A program made the translations under genes and the position numbers. A stretch of DNA of 64,000 nucleotides, taken from contig JABHXA010000010.1 of the NCBI GenBank assembly GCA_018657495.1, forward strand, positions 1 to 64,000, written 5' to 3'. The notes below the pieces were generated by a model. That model worked only from the letters and a program-made list of their open reading frames with translations, made no database searches and was not told the DNA's origin. The DNA is from Fidelibacterota bacterium (GTDB lineage Bacteria > Fidelibacterota > Marinisomatia > SCGC-AAA003-L08 > JACNLC01). This document shows, in pieces, positions 1 to 8,290 of the stretch. Position 1 is the first letter of the stretch. Every line of letters starts with the position of its first letter.

Positions 1-460
1 ATCTCAGTATAAATTTCCGCAGCAGCGTTGAATATAGTTCGTTTTTTACCCAAAAAGGCAAAAGTTGCAGGCGTTTTATTAATTTTGGGAATTTACCAAT
101 TATGCCTAGCCTTTCATTGACATCGATGTAATTAGTAAACATAATTGAAAAATCATTCGACAAAGCTTTATTACAGGTGAAAAGGTAATCCTGATTATAA
201 ATATCATCCTGGTGAGCTAATGTACAATATTTTGTTTTAGCGCAATTGAGTCCAAAATTCCAATCTTCTGCCATTCCACTCCTATTTTTATTAATATAAA
301 GTGGCAATTGATATTTATCTGTTATTTTTTTAATAAATCCGTTTGGTGTAGATGTAGACACAACAATATCACTTTTTAAACTTTGATTCTTTAATGATAT
401 TATGCATTCCTCCAGGAAAGGTGATTCACCATGAGCAAGCACAATAAATGTGTGGTTCAT
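1..460 (-). CDS. Glycosyltransferase family 2-like protein, 3' end cut by window edge
   Basis: The frame is open from an ATG at 458-460 (minus strand) to the left edge, giving about 153 residues without a stop. The N-terminus MNHTFIVLAHGESPFLEECI and the later LAHQDDIYNQDYL fit a GT-A fold glycosyltransferase: a beta-strand start, then a DxD-like acidic motif (QDD) that would bind the metal/nucleotide-sugar. A good ribosome site (GGAGAGG) lies just upstream of the ATG. The gene begins about 10 bases after the stop of the neighbouring GT4 gene, so the two are probably co-transcribed leftward. Sugar donor and acceptor cannot be told, and the catalytic C-terminal part is outside the window. Confidence 0.8.
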   Translation of the reverse strand, partial: MNHTFIVLAHGESPFLEECIISLKNQSLKSDIVVSTSTPNGFIKKITDKYQLPLYINKNRSGMAEDWNFGLNCAKTKYCTLAHQDDIYNQDYLFTCNKALSNDFSIMFTNYIDVNERLGIIGKFPKLIKRLQLLPFWVKNELYSTLLRKFILR

Positions 461-469
461 TACCTCTCC

Positions 470-1642
470 TTAATCCATACCATGTATGCAATCACTAATA
501 TGATTGTCATAGTCAGTTAAAACTCTTTCAGCATTATACTGTCGATGGACCAGATTTTTTCCATTATGTGATATTTTTTGATAAAACTCTTTGTTTTGTA
601 ATCGCTTTATGGAATCAATAAATTCTGAAGATTTATTTGCGATGAGAACTTCAAGTCCATTTTCAGCATTGATACCCAAATTGCCAAAAGTGGTGGTAAT
701 CACTGGTAATCCAAACCACATTGCCTGAAGATTTTTATACAGCATACCACCGCCACTAAAAACAGGAGATATAAATATCCCCCCTGATTGATATAATTGA
801 TCAAAATCTTTCACATATCCAGTTAAACTAATATTTTCTGAATTTGCAGCCATCTCTTTTAATCTATCACCTGGATTATTTCCGCCAAGAATTAATTTTA
901 TTTCTGGAAAATCTCTTGATATTATTGAAAATATTTCTGATATGATATATATCGAAGTCTCCTCATTGTATTTGCGATCCAGTGCACCGGTAAATAATAA
1001 GTGGTTAGCATTTTCCTTCATACTATATATTGGGTCCGGGTTGGCATCCTCATTCATCATCAATGGAACAACCTCAATCTTTTTTTCTGGAAATCGAGTT
1101 CTTAAGTAATGTTTTTCATAATCAGTTCGAACAAATATCATGTTTGTCTTTCGAACAGAAACATTTTCAAGAAATTCGTACATCATTTTTTTGATATAAC
1201 TGACGGATTCTGAAAAAGGGTTATTCTGGTTATCAATTTCCCTGGCATATCGCAATCCTACTACGTCATGTAGATTCAATAGCAATTTTGAATTTAATTT
1301 CCCCAAAAAATAAGTCGATTCGGAATATTCAATCTGGATCAAATCAAATTTTTGATTCTTCAGTTTGCCTCTAACCATTTTAAAAAAATACAAATATGAA
1401 ATAATTGTAGATAGCTTTTTGAATATTGAAGATTTTGTTGAACTCATGTACTCCAAAAAATGGATCTTTTCAAAATTGGTATTAATTTGTTGTAGTTGAC
1501 TGCCTTCATTTTTATGCACCCGCGTGAATAAGGTTACGCCATGATTCTTACAGAGATGCTCTATCAAATGCCAGGTGTACACTCCACCGGCATGGGTGGC
1601 ATTTTTATAAGGAAGAAAGGGTGTAATTACGGCAATTTTCAT
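470..1642 (-). CDS. Glycosyltransferase, GT4-like (GT-B fold)
   Basis: 390 residues, the usual size of a GT4 retaining glycosyltransferase. The N-terminal Rossmann half starts MKIAVITPFLPYKNATHAGGVY, with the Gly-rich acceptor-side loop at residues 18-21. The C-terminal half has the donor-binding stretch FSGGGMLYKNLQAMWFGLPV (about 295-314). The Glu usually found in this helix (LEAM) is Gln here, which may affect activity or may just be subfamily variation. It probably adds a sugar to a lipid-linked or surface glycan in the cytoplasm. It is divergent from the export permease at 1732 and the ~90 bases between them should hold both promoters. Exact sugar unknown. Confidence 0.85.
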   Translation of the reverse strand: MKIAVITPFLPYKNATHAGGVYTWHLIEHLCKNHGVTLFTRVHKNEGSQLQQINTNFEKIHFLEYMSSTKSSIFKKLSTIISYLYFFKMVRGKLKNQKFDLIQIEYSESTYFLGKLNSKLLLNLHDVVGLRYAREIDNQNNPFSESVSYIKKMMYEFLENVSVRKTNMIFVRTDYEKHYLRTRFPEKKIEVVPLMMNEDANPDPIYSMKENANHLLFTGALDRKYNEETSIYIISEIFSIISRDFPEIKLILGGNNPGDRLKEMAANSENISLTGYVKDFDQLYQSGGIFISPVFSGGGMLYKNLQAMWFGLPVITTTFGNLGINAENGLEVLIANKSSEFIDSIKRLQNKEFYQKISHNGKNLVHRQYNAERVLTDYDNHISDCIHGMD

Positions 1643-1731
1643 ATATTAGATATGATAAATTACATTTCTCCTGGTGATAAATATTTGTTTTTATCTTATC
1701 CACTCCTGCCTTAAATTTTTGCAACCCAATA

Positions 1732-2565
1732 ATGAAAATATCATTGACACAACATTATAAAATTATCGAACCTGCAAAAAAGCCCGTTCTCACAATAGTC
1801 CGGCAAATTTACCAATTCAGATCCATTTTATACACCCTTGCCAAGAGAGATGTAAAAGCAAAATACACCCAAACTGTACTTGGAATTCTCTGGTCCGTTA
1901 TCCAGCCTTTGACTGGACTATTGATATTTACCATTTTTTTTGATAAGCTGATTAAAGTCGATACAAATAATATCCCATATCCTCTTTTTGCATTTTCAGG
2001 AATGGTTGCCTGGTATTTCTATACGTTCATTGTCAACCAGGGGGGAACCTCACTTGTTGATTCCCAATATCTTTTAAAGAAAATTTATTTCCCTCGTCTA
2101 ATTCTTCCCCTTTCAAAAGTATTAGTTGGTTTGGTAGATTTTGGAATTTCCGTAATTCTATTGATCATATTAATGATATTTTTGGGCGGTATGCCGTCAT
2201 TTTTGATTCTCCTATTTCCAGTATTTCTCCTTCTAGCTGTATTAACCGGTTTATCAATTGCTATTTGGTTAAGTGCCTTAACCATCCGATACAGGGATCT
2301 CCAGCATATTATTCCATATTTAATAAATTTTAGTATATGGCTTACACCCGTTTTCTATCCCAGTACTCTGGTGCCAGAGTCATATCATTTTATTTTATAT
2401 CTCAATCCAATGGCAGGGATAATTGCTGGTTTTAGATGGTGTCTCCTTGGAGATTTGATCCCCCCCATTAATTATCTATGGGGTATTCTTCCAGTAATAT
2501 TCATTTTTATTAGCGGAATATATTATTTTATAAAAATCGAAAGAGAAATTGTGGATATAATATGA
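1732..2565 (+). CDS. wzm: ABC-2 type polysaccharide/lipid-glycan exporter permease, Wzm-like (copy 1)
   Basis: 277 residues with about six hydrophobic segments. The N-terminal amphipathic part with LAKRDVKAKYTQTVLGILWS is the classic signature of the TagG/RfbA/Wzm family, which forms the membrane channel that flips finished undecaprenyl-linked glycans or similar lipids across the inner membrane with a Wzt ATPase. The C-terminus KIEREIVDII also matches the family. The only nearby ATPase of the same module is at 8291, after the oxygenase array, so permease and ATPase have been separated. A paralogue (11778) has the same conserved motifs, including NIPYPLF/DIPYPLF and KRD/VRD. The stop TGA is one base from the next ATG, indicating tight coupling with the oxygenase at 2567. 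Confidence 0.9.
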   Translation: MKISLTQHYKIIEPAKKPVLTIVRQIYQFRSILYTLAKRDVKAKYTQTVLGILWSVIQPLTGLLIFTIFFDKLIKVDTNNIPYPLFAFSGMVAWYFYTFIVNQGGTSLVDSQYLLKKIYFPRLILPLSKVLVGLVDFGISVILLIILMIFLGGMPSFLILLFPVFLLLAVLTGLSIAIWLSALTIRYRDLQHIIPYLINFSIWLTPVFYPSTLVPESYHFILYLNPMAGIIAGFRWCLLGDLIPPINYLWGILPVIFIFISGIYYFIKIEREIVDII

Positions 2566-2566
2566 C

Positions 2567-3484
2567 ATGAGTTTCTTAAGTAAATTTTTCAATTTTGATA
2601 AAAAACAAATCACCGACCCCCCTGATATTTCTGTGTATGACATAAATATTATTGAGACCAATATGGATGCCCTTAACGAGTTTTCGTATTCGCTGAAAGA
2701 TATACAGGATTTAAAAATTAGCGGACTTATTATCCGCAATGCTCTCTCTGAGGAAACTGTCAATAAATGCGTTTCTATTATTAAATCTGCTCCAGATGAC
2801 AACAAAAAAGAAATAACCAGCGGTACTATCTATCCAGAAGGTTTTTCAACTGCTATTGAGTCATTTGGCAAGGACGAAAGTGAATTAAACTCCTATTTTG
2901 TTCGCAATAAAATATTTAGAGAAAATATTGTCGAGAATTTTGGATTTGACTTTGAATCTTTGATTCAGGATACATTCTCACAATTATCGGGCGGGTTAAA
3001 AGTTGAAGTACCACAGGGAATGAATGACAAAGGCAGTTACATTTCTCTTACTGCAAAAATTATCAAACCTGGTCAGGGCTCCATCCCCATTCATTGCGGT
3101 AATGTTCTACAGTATTATTTTGATGATTTCTATGAGCATCTTGAAAAATCTACATCAGTATATGATCAAGTCAGTTATTTTATTATGCTGGATCCGTCCG
3201 ACTCTGGTGGAGAGTTAACATTGTATAATACTTTATGGAGTGAAACTCAGAAAATTATTGATAATAGTACCCTTGAAAACCTGGATGGGGAAAAAATCAA
3301 TATTGAGGATCCAAATTCGATTGGGAAACAACAACTTAAACTAAACCCAGGTGATATGATTATATTTTCCGGTGGGCAAATATGGCACAGGATAGAGGAG
3401 ATACGAGGTAGTAAAGACCGCATAACCATTGGTGGATTTATTGCCTATTCAAAAAACAATGAAAAATTATATTACTGGTCCTAA
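2567..3484 (+). CDS. Fe(II)/2-oxoglutarate oxygenase-fold protein with HxG in place of HxD (halogenase-like metal site)
   Basis: 305 residues. The C-terminal half reads as a double-stranded beta-helix oxygenase: IPIHCGN at 173-179, GGELTLYN at 214-221, LNPGDMIIFSGGQIWHR at 259-275 and RITIGGF at 285-291. Thus H176 and H274 can bind iron and R285 can bind 2-oxoglutarate, but the usual acidic ligand two residues after the first His is Gly178. Among characterised enzymes an HxG/HxA site is the hallmark of Fe/2OG halogenases (SyrB2, WelO5), where chloride takes the free position. It heads an array of four PhyH proteins that keep HxD. That it halogenates is inference; a dead enzyme or other radical chemistry is possible. 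The N-terminal 150 residues are not recognised. Confidence 0.75.
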   Translation: MSFLSKFFNFDKKQITDPPDISVYDINIIETNMDALNEFSYSLKDIQDLKISGLIIRNALSEETVNKCVSIIKSAPDDNKKEITSGTIYPEGFSTAIESFGKDESELNSYFVRNKIFRENIVENFGFDFESLIQDTFSQLSGGLKVEVPQGMNDKGSYISLTAKIIKPGQGSIPIHCGNVLQYYFDDFYEHLEKSTSVYDQVSYFIMLDPSDSGGELTLYNTLWSETQKIIDNSTLENLDGEKINIEDPNSIGKQQLKLNPGDMIIFSGGQIWHRIEEIRGSKDRITIGGFIAYSKNNEKLYYWS

Positions 3485-3486
3485 TT

Positions 3487-4386
3487 ATGAGACAATCTTT
3501 CAAAGATAAAAATTTACAAAAGCAATTTGATCAAAATGGATATGTAAAAGTCCAGCTACTTGATGAACATGAGTTGAAGCAAATTCAGAAACTGCATTTA
3601 GATTTGAACCAGGATGCAGAAAAATACTTGCAGCCTAATTTTTTTATCTCTATCTATCATCCTGACACCAATTATCGCCGCAATGTGAATATCGGGTTAA
3701 AACCCATACTGGCAAAGGCTACTGAGAAATATCTAATAAATTTCAAACCGGCATATGGAAATTTTGTAATTAAAAAAAATGGGGCCGGAAGTGAGATTGA
3801 CTTACATCATGACTGGTCATTCGTTGATGAAAGTCAGTATGATGCAGTTAATGTTTGGTGTCCGCTGACAAATATTAGCGAAAATAACGGTCCGCTTGGA
3901 GTGATTAGAGGTTCTCATAAATTTGAACTTGGCATCAGGGGGCGCCAAATATTATTTCCTTTTACCAAAGTTGCAAATTTTATTAAAGAGAAATATGTAA
4001 CACCTGTCTATGCCCAGCCAGGAGAGGCTATCATATTTAACAATAAAATGATTCATATGTCTTCAGAAAATTATTCTGATGATCCACGGGTCGCACTGAC
4101 AATGATTATGACCCCCGCCGAGGCACAACTATATCAATATTATCATCGCCCAGGAACTGAACACGATCTCATAGAAATGCTGGAAGTAGATGAAGACTTT
4201 TTTATAGATATCGGTTTAAGCCCGGAAATTGACAAAAAATATTGTGTAAAGAAATTTAATTCTTACTACCCTGATATGACAGAATCAGATTTTATCTATA
4301 AATATGAGGTAAACAATGTACCACCGGGGTTAATCGGATCAATGAAAAAATTTATGATGCAATTCCAGCATAGGGAGAGCCATTAA
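3487..4386 (+). CDS. Phytanoyl-CoA dioxygenase (PhyH) family oxygenase, array member 1
   Basis: 299 residues, typical PhyH length. The metal site is complete: HHD at 107-109 inside LHHDWSFVDE, distal H190 in KMIHMSSENY, and R201 in DPRVALT for the 2-oxoglutarate carboxylate. ENNGPLGVIRGSHK (132-145) is the usual PhyH loop and strand. The N-terminal FKDKNLQKQFDQNGYVKVQLL is shared with the three following genes, so these arose by tandem duplication. It starts two bases after the previous stop. PhyH enzymes hydroxylate lipid, polyketide or glycan-linked substrates; the substrate here is unknown but is likely the molecule exported by the neighbouring ABC system. Confidence 0.9.
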   Translation: MRQSFKDKNLQKQFDQNGYVKVQLLDEHELKQIQKLHLDLNQDAEKYLQPNFFISIYHPDTNYRRNVNIGLKPILAKATEKYLINFKPAYGNFVIKKNGAGSEIDLHHDWSFVDESQYDAVNVWCPLTNISENNGPLGVIRGSHKFELGIRGRQILFPFTKVANFIKEKYVTPVYAQPGEAIIFNNKMIHMSSENYSDDPRVALTMIMTPAEAQLYQYYHRPGTEHDLIEMLEVDEDFFIDIGLSPEIDKKYCVKKFNSYYPDMTESDFIYKYEVNNVPPGLIGSMKKFMMQFQHRESH

Positions 4387-4387
4387 T

Positions 4388-5272
4388 ATGAACAGTACAG
4401 CCGGTGTACTGGTTGATCCTAAACTTGATTTAGATTTTAGACGCGATGGTGTTGTAAAACTTCAATTGTTTGATGATTCAGAAGTTCAGGAACTATGGAA
4501 AATATTTAATAAATATAAACCTGAAATCCCAGACGGATTCTATTCCTTTACATTTTTACCTGATGAAAATTTTAAAAAAAGTATGAGCGATGATATAACT
4601 GCAATTTTTCGCAATCGGATAAATGCACATTTTAAAGATTACAAAATTCTCGGTGGAAATTTCCTAGTCAAATCTCCTGGAGATAAAGGAGAAATGATTA
4701 CTCATCAGGATTGGTCAGTGGTTGATGAATTAAAGTTCTGGGCAATAACTATCTGGTGTCCACTTCAAGATGTAAATGTAAAAAATGGAGCTTTGCAATT
4801 CCTCAGGGGCAGTCATACTGCCTTTAAACAGACTTTTAGAGCACCAACCCTCCCCCAGCCAATAGAAAATATTCACCACTTAGTCAGTCCAAGACTAGAA
4901 CAATTTTCGTTAAATGCCGGCGAAGCAGTTGCATTTTCGCATAATATTTTCCATGCGTCTCCGCCTAATAGAACCAATGATTTAAGAGTGGCAACTACCT
5001 TGGGACTCATCCCAAAAGATGAAAATTTATGTTTTTACTTTTATAATGAATCTGAGAAACTTGAAAAACTGGATGTTGGTGATGATTTTTTTCTACGCTA
5101 TTATGATTTTTCGCAAAAACCACCATGGGCAAAAATTGTTGATGAATTTGAATATACTCCCTCAGTTATAACCGACGAGGAATTTCTTGCAAAATATCCT
5201 GAACCATCACAATTACCAAAATCAAAAAGTATTTTTCAATCACTATCAAATTTCTTTGGAGTTAAAAATTGA
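4388..5272 (+). CDS. Phytanoyl-CoA dioxygenase (PhyH) family oxygenase, array member 2
   Basis: 294 residues. Iron ligands are H106 and D108 in THQDWSVVDE, distal H189 in NIFHASPPNRT, and R200 is the co-substrate arginine. KNGALQFLRGSHT (132-144) is the family loop. It begins one base after the previous stop. The first ~20 residues are shorter and more divergent than in members 1, 3 and 4 (no FKDExxQKQFDQ opening), but FRRDGVVKLQLFDD aligns with them from residue 17. It is closest in motif spelling to member 3 (HASPPN, PLQDVN). The 3' end overlaps the TTG start of member 3 by four bases (TTGA). Confidence 0.9.
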   Translation: MNSTAGVLVDPKLDLDFRRDGVVKLQLFDDSEVQELWKIFNKYKPEIPDGFYSFTFLPDENFKKSMSDDITAIFRNRINAHFKDYKILGGNFLVKSPGDKGEMITHQDWSVVDELKFWAITIWCPLQDVNVKNGALQFLRGSHTAFKQTFRAPTLPQPIENIHHLVSPRLEQFSLNAGEAVAFSHNIFHASPPNRTNDLRVATTLGLIPKDENLCFYFYNESEKLEKLDVGDDFFLRYYDFSQKPPWAKIVDEFEYTPSVITDEEFLAKYPEPSQLPKSKSIFQSLSNFFGVKN

Positions 5273-6336
5273 TAGACCTTTTTAAAGATGAGACGCATCA
5301 GAAACAATTTGACCAGGACGGATTCGTTCGAGTTACCATGCTTCAGGATGATGATATCAGAAACCTTCTTGAATTTTATCAATCATTGAATAATGATCAC
5401 ATCACAGAATATGGATTCCATGTAAGTATCGATAATAATAATCCTGAATTTGTCGAAAATGTCATTGCAAAAATAGGCAGTATTGTACTCAAGAAATTGG
5501 ATCCCTTATTTTTGGACAATCAGGTAACAACAGCCAGTTTTGTGGTAAAAGAACCCAACCCCGCCAGTTTTGTCCCTCCTCACCAGGATTGGACCTTTAC
5601 AGATGAAACGAAATTTGCCTCAGTAACCACCTGGACGCCTTTGCAGGATGTAAACGCCGAAAATGGTGCGCTGGCTATTTTAAAGGGAAGTCATAAATTG
5701 TTTCCAGGATTTCGTGCATCACCTTCACCGGCATTTCAAACTGTTTTCGGTAAAGAAGGCATGCATTTGTTTCCATACATGGAAATTATACCTATGAAAG
5801 CCGGCGAAACACTAATTTTCGATAACCGACTTGTCCATGCATCACCACCAAATTATACAGATTCACCACGGATCGCTGCCGGACTTGGACTGATGCACAA
5901 AGAAGCGGAATTATCACATCATTATCTGAATCCTGGATCAAATCCTCCTTTAGTGTCCAAATATAAAATTGATCATGGATTCTTTTTACGCTATAATAAT
6001 TCCAGATTATTAGAATTGTTTAACAAGGGTGAAAAACCAGACCTTGGCGAACCAATTGAATCAATTTCACATGCCGCCGAAAGCCTTACAACTGAAGAGC
6101 TAATATCAAAAATATCTCAATTGCCTGATGTAAAAATTCATCCGGAAATGGAAAAAATTGCCGAAACATTCAGTGCCATGTTTTCATCATATATTGAAGC
6201 AAAACAAATTGGCGATGAAATTCGAACTGAGGATGAAACAGTCCCAGAAATTCCTTCTAATATATCCCAGCAGGCGGCTTTGGATGACCGGGGTAGAAGT
6301 GCCTGGCAAAGATTCATATCAATCTTTAAAGGATAA
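5269..6336 (+). CDS. Phytanoyl-CoA dioxygenase (PhyH) family oxygenase, array member 3, with C-terminal extension
   Basis: 355 residues, the longest of the four. The PhyH core has H105 and D107 (PHQDWTFTDE), distal H190 (LVHASPPNYT) and R201. After about residue 260 there is a ~95-residue tail, rich in Glu/Ser and without recognisable domain, ending in the amphipathic WQRFISIFKG; similar short basic/aromatic ends occur in members 2 and 4 and may touch the membrane or partners. The start is a TTG at 5269 overlapping the previous TGA, chosen because the FKDETHQKQFDQDGFVRV opening matches members 1 and 4 from the first residues and a GGAG site lies about 9 bases upstream. Confidence 0.9.
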   Translation: MIDLFKDETHQKQFDQDGFVRVTMLQDDDIRNLLEFYQSLNNDHITEYGFHVSIDNNNPEFVENVIAKIGSIVLKKLDPLFLDNQVTTASFVVKEPNPASFVPPHQDWTFTDETKFASVTTWTPLQDVNAENGALAILKGSHKLFPGFRASPSPAFQTVFGKEGMHLFPYMEIIPMKAGETLIFDNRLVHASPPNYTDSPRIAAGLGLMHKEAELSHHYLNPGSNPPLVSKYKIDHGFFLRYNNSRLLELFNKGEKPDLGEPIESISHAAESLTTEELISKISQLPDVKIHPEMEKIAETFSAMFSSYIEAKQIGDEIRTEDETVPEIPSNISQQAALDDRGRSAWQRFISIFKG

Positions 6337-6354
6337 TCCACAAAAATTCACGAT

Positions 6355-7251
6355 ATGCTTCCCATTTTTTTAAATTCTCGTCATCAGAAAGAGTTTGATG
6401 ATAAAGGTTATATAATTCTACCATTTGTCGGTCAGCATCAAGTTGCTGAATTGCTCAGTTTTTACCACTCCATGGTAAAAGGTCCGGAAAATGGCCCTGT
6501 ATGGGATTCTAGTCGATATAATAATTATGAGGAAAATGAGTTAATTAGAAATACTATTTTCGAAGCATTATCTTCTGGGGCAGCACGTTATTTCCAAAAC
6601 CATATTCTTTATGGTGGTACATATCTTGTCAAACCCCGAGTGGATTCCTCTGAACTCCCCCTCCATCAGGACTGGAATATCATAGAGGAAGATAAATATA
6701 TTTCTGCTCAAATATGGTGTCCTCTCAGCGATGTAAATTCTCATAACGGGTCATTATTTGTACTGGATAAATCTCATAATTATTATGAAACATTCCGCTC
6801 AGGCAGCATCCATGGCGTAAGATTCCATCCAGCTGATAACAAGATAATATCTGATAATATTGTAGAAGTCAAGGTTAAAGCAGGACATGCAGTGGTTTAT
6901 CAAAATAAACTATTTCACGGTTCATATAAAAATGATGGAAGATCTGATCGAATAGTGGCTCTTGGATCAGTTATGAGTCAAGATGCCCAATTAGTTTATT
7001 ATCAAAAATCTGACGATGGTAATTCTATCCAGAAAATAAAAGCCAGTGCTGAATTTTATTTGAAAGATATTGATTACCTGACAAAAAGCCAACTTCCACC
7101 GAAAGCAAAAGTCCTTGAAACTATTCATCAACCTGCACAGACTCTATCTATTGAAGATATTATTGCAAAACTAAATCCCGATCAGAATGAAGCATCAGTA
7201 TCAAATGATAAAAACTTCCTACAAAAATGGCTTGGCAAATTTTTTACATAA
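6355..7251 (+). CDS. Phytanoyl-CoA dioxygenase (PhyH) family oxygenase, array member 4
   Basis: 298 residues. H104 and D106 (LHQDWNIIEE), distal H188 (KLFHGSYKND) and R199 (SDRIVALGS) complete the Fe/2OG site. The N-terminus FLNSRHQKEFDDKGYIILPF is the shared array opening. It is the most divergent copy: DKSHNYYETFRSG replaces the usual GSHK loop and the distal-His strand has GSYKNDG instead of ASPPN. These are substrate-facing positions in PhyH folds, which suggests a different site or substrate from members 1-3. The C-terminal FLQKWLGKFF is amphipathic. Eighteen bases separate it from member 3. Confidence 0.9.
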   Translation: MLPIFLNSRHQKEFDDKGYIILPFVGQHQVAELLSFYHSMVKGPENGPVWDSSRYNNYEENELIRNTIFEALSSGAARYFQNHILYGGTYLVKPRVDSSELPLHQDWNIIEEDKYISAQIWCPLSDVNSHNGSLFVLDKSHNYYETFRSGSIHGVRFHPADNKIISDNIVEVKVKAGHAVVYQNKLFHGSYKNDGRSDRIVALGSVMSQDAQLVYYQKSDDGNSIQKIKASAEFYLKDIDYLTKSQLPPKAKVLETIHQPAQTLSIEDIIAKLNPDQNEASVSNDKNFLQKWLGKFFT

Positions 7252-7304
7252 ATCAGGTCAATTCACTTTGAACATTTAAAAATCGAAAGTATATATTTAC
7301 CGTC

Positions 7305-8288
7305 ATGAACTTTTTTTTAATTATCACATTTTTTTCTATCATTCTCATCACCAGTTTCATTTTTTTATTGTTATCTCTGAGGAAAAATAATTTGCATCAC
7401 AACCAAGGAAGTGATCTAATCTCAAATTCTGATGAAACATCTTCACCACAAGATGTTGGATCATTTTATAATACTTACACTGATGATTTTCTTAAGGTAT
7501 ATGGTAATGTAATTCAAGCCTACAGGACTGTAAATACTGATGATCTCTTAAAATACGAGTCAGACAGTATGGGTTTGACAAAAGGATTACGTCTCCTCGA
7601 TGCCGGTTGCGGTGTAGGCGGCCCAGCAATGTATTTTGCAAAGAAGTTTGATCTTCACATAGATGGAATTACCATCTCAAGCGAGCAGGTAAAAATAGCC
7701 AATGAAAATATTCAGTCAGGCGATTTGACCGATCATGTATCTATCCAGCATGGAGATTATCATAAGTTAGAAGATATTGTTGATTTGAATTCTTATGATG
7801 TCGTTTATTTTCTTGAATCTTTAGGGCATTCAAATGATCACTCCCTGGCCCTGGGATCTGCCTTTAAGGTTTTAAAACCCGGCGGTAAATTATATGTTAA
7901 AGATCTGTTCCAAAAAATACCTGCCATTGAATCCCATAAGAGTTTAATCGATGAGGAAGTAAAGAAGATAAATGATGCATATCATTATAATATCATGAAG
8001 CTTGAATCTATTCTTACATCATTACGCCAAATAGGATTTATTATTTCATTTGTCAAAACTATTGATATCCCATTAGATAAATTTGAAAATTTGACCATTT
8101 CAAATGATTTTCAGGAATTAACCGGCATCGGAAAAATCGATAACTGGGATTCATATATCTTCCCGGTTGATTTCTTTGAGATATTATGTATCAAACCTGA
8201 ATATGATATTGAGAAAGGAAATAAACGATATTTCTTGCAGAATTTATATCAGATGCAAGTGAATAACTGGAAAAAAAGCCAATTATAA
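7305..8288 (+). CDS. Membrane-anchored SAM-dependent methyltransferase (copy 1)
   Basis: 327 residues. Residues 1-26 form a strongly hydrophobic N-terminal helix followed by LRKNN, a probable signal anchor that holds the catalytic domain at the inner face of the membrane. Motif I LLDAGCGVGGPAMYFA (97-112) binds SAM; DGITISSEQVKIAN follows as motif Post-I and LKPGGKLYVKDLF as the late strand. The spelling resembles the sterol/tocopherol/prenyl methyltransferase branch of class I enzymes. The paralogue at 11011 shares the FLESLGHS stretch but has no membrane anchor. With a UbiA enzyme in the same operon, methylation of a prenyl-linked or lipid substrate is a reasonable inference. Substrate not determinable. 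Confidence 0.85.
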   Translation: MNFFLIITFFSIILITSFIFLLLSLRKNNLHHNQGSDLISNSDETSSPQDVGSFYNTYTDDFLKVYGNVIQAYRTVNTDDLLKYESDSMGLTKGLRLLDAGCGVGGPAMYFAKKFDLHIDGITISSEQVKIANENIQSGDLTDHVSIQHGDYHKLEDIVDLNSYDVVYFLESLGHSNDHSLALGSAFKVLKPGGKLYVKDLFQKIPAIESHKSLIDEEVKKINDAYHYNIMKLESILTSLRQIGFIISFVKTIDIPLDKFENLTISNDFQELTGIGKIDNWDSYIFPVDFFEILCIKPEYDIEKGNKRYFLQNLYQMQVNNWKKSQL

Positions 8289-8290
8289 TT

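Noticed and set aside
7268-7305. TTGAAC-18-TATATT promoter-like pair before the methyltransferase at 7305
   Set aside because: The -10 box would be only about 8 bases before the ATG, requiring a leaderless transcript, and such pairs are frequent in AT-rich DNA.
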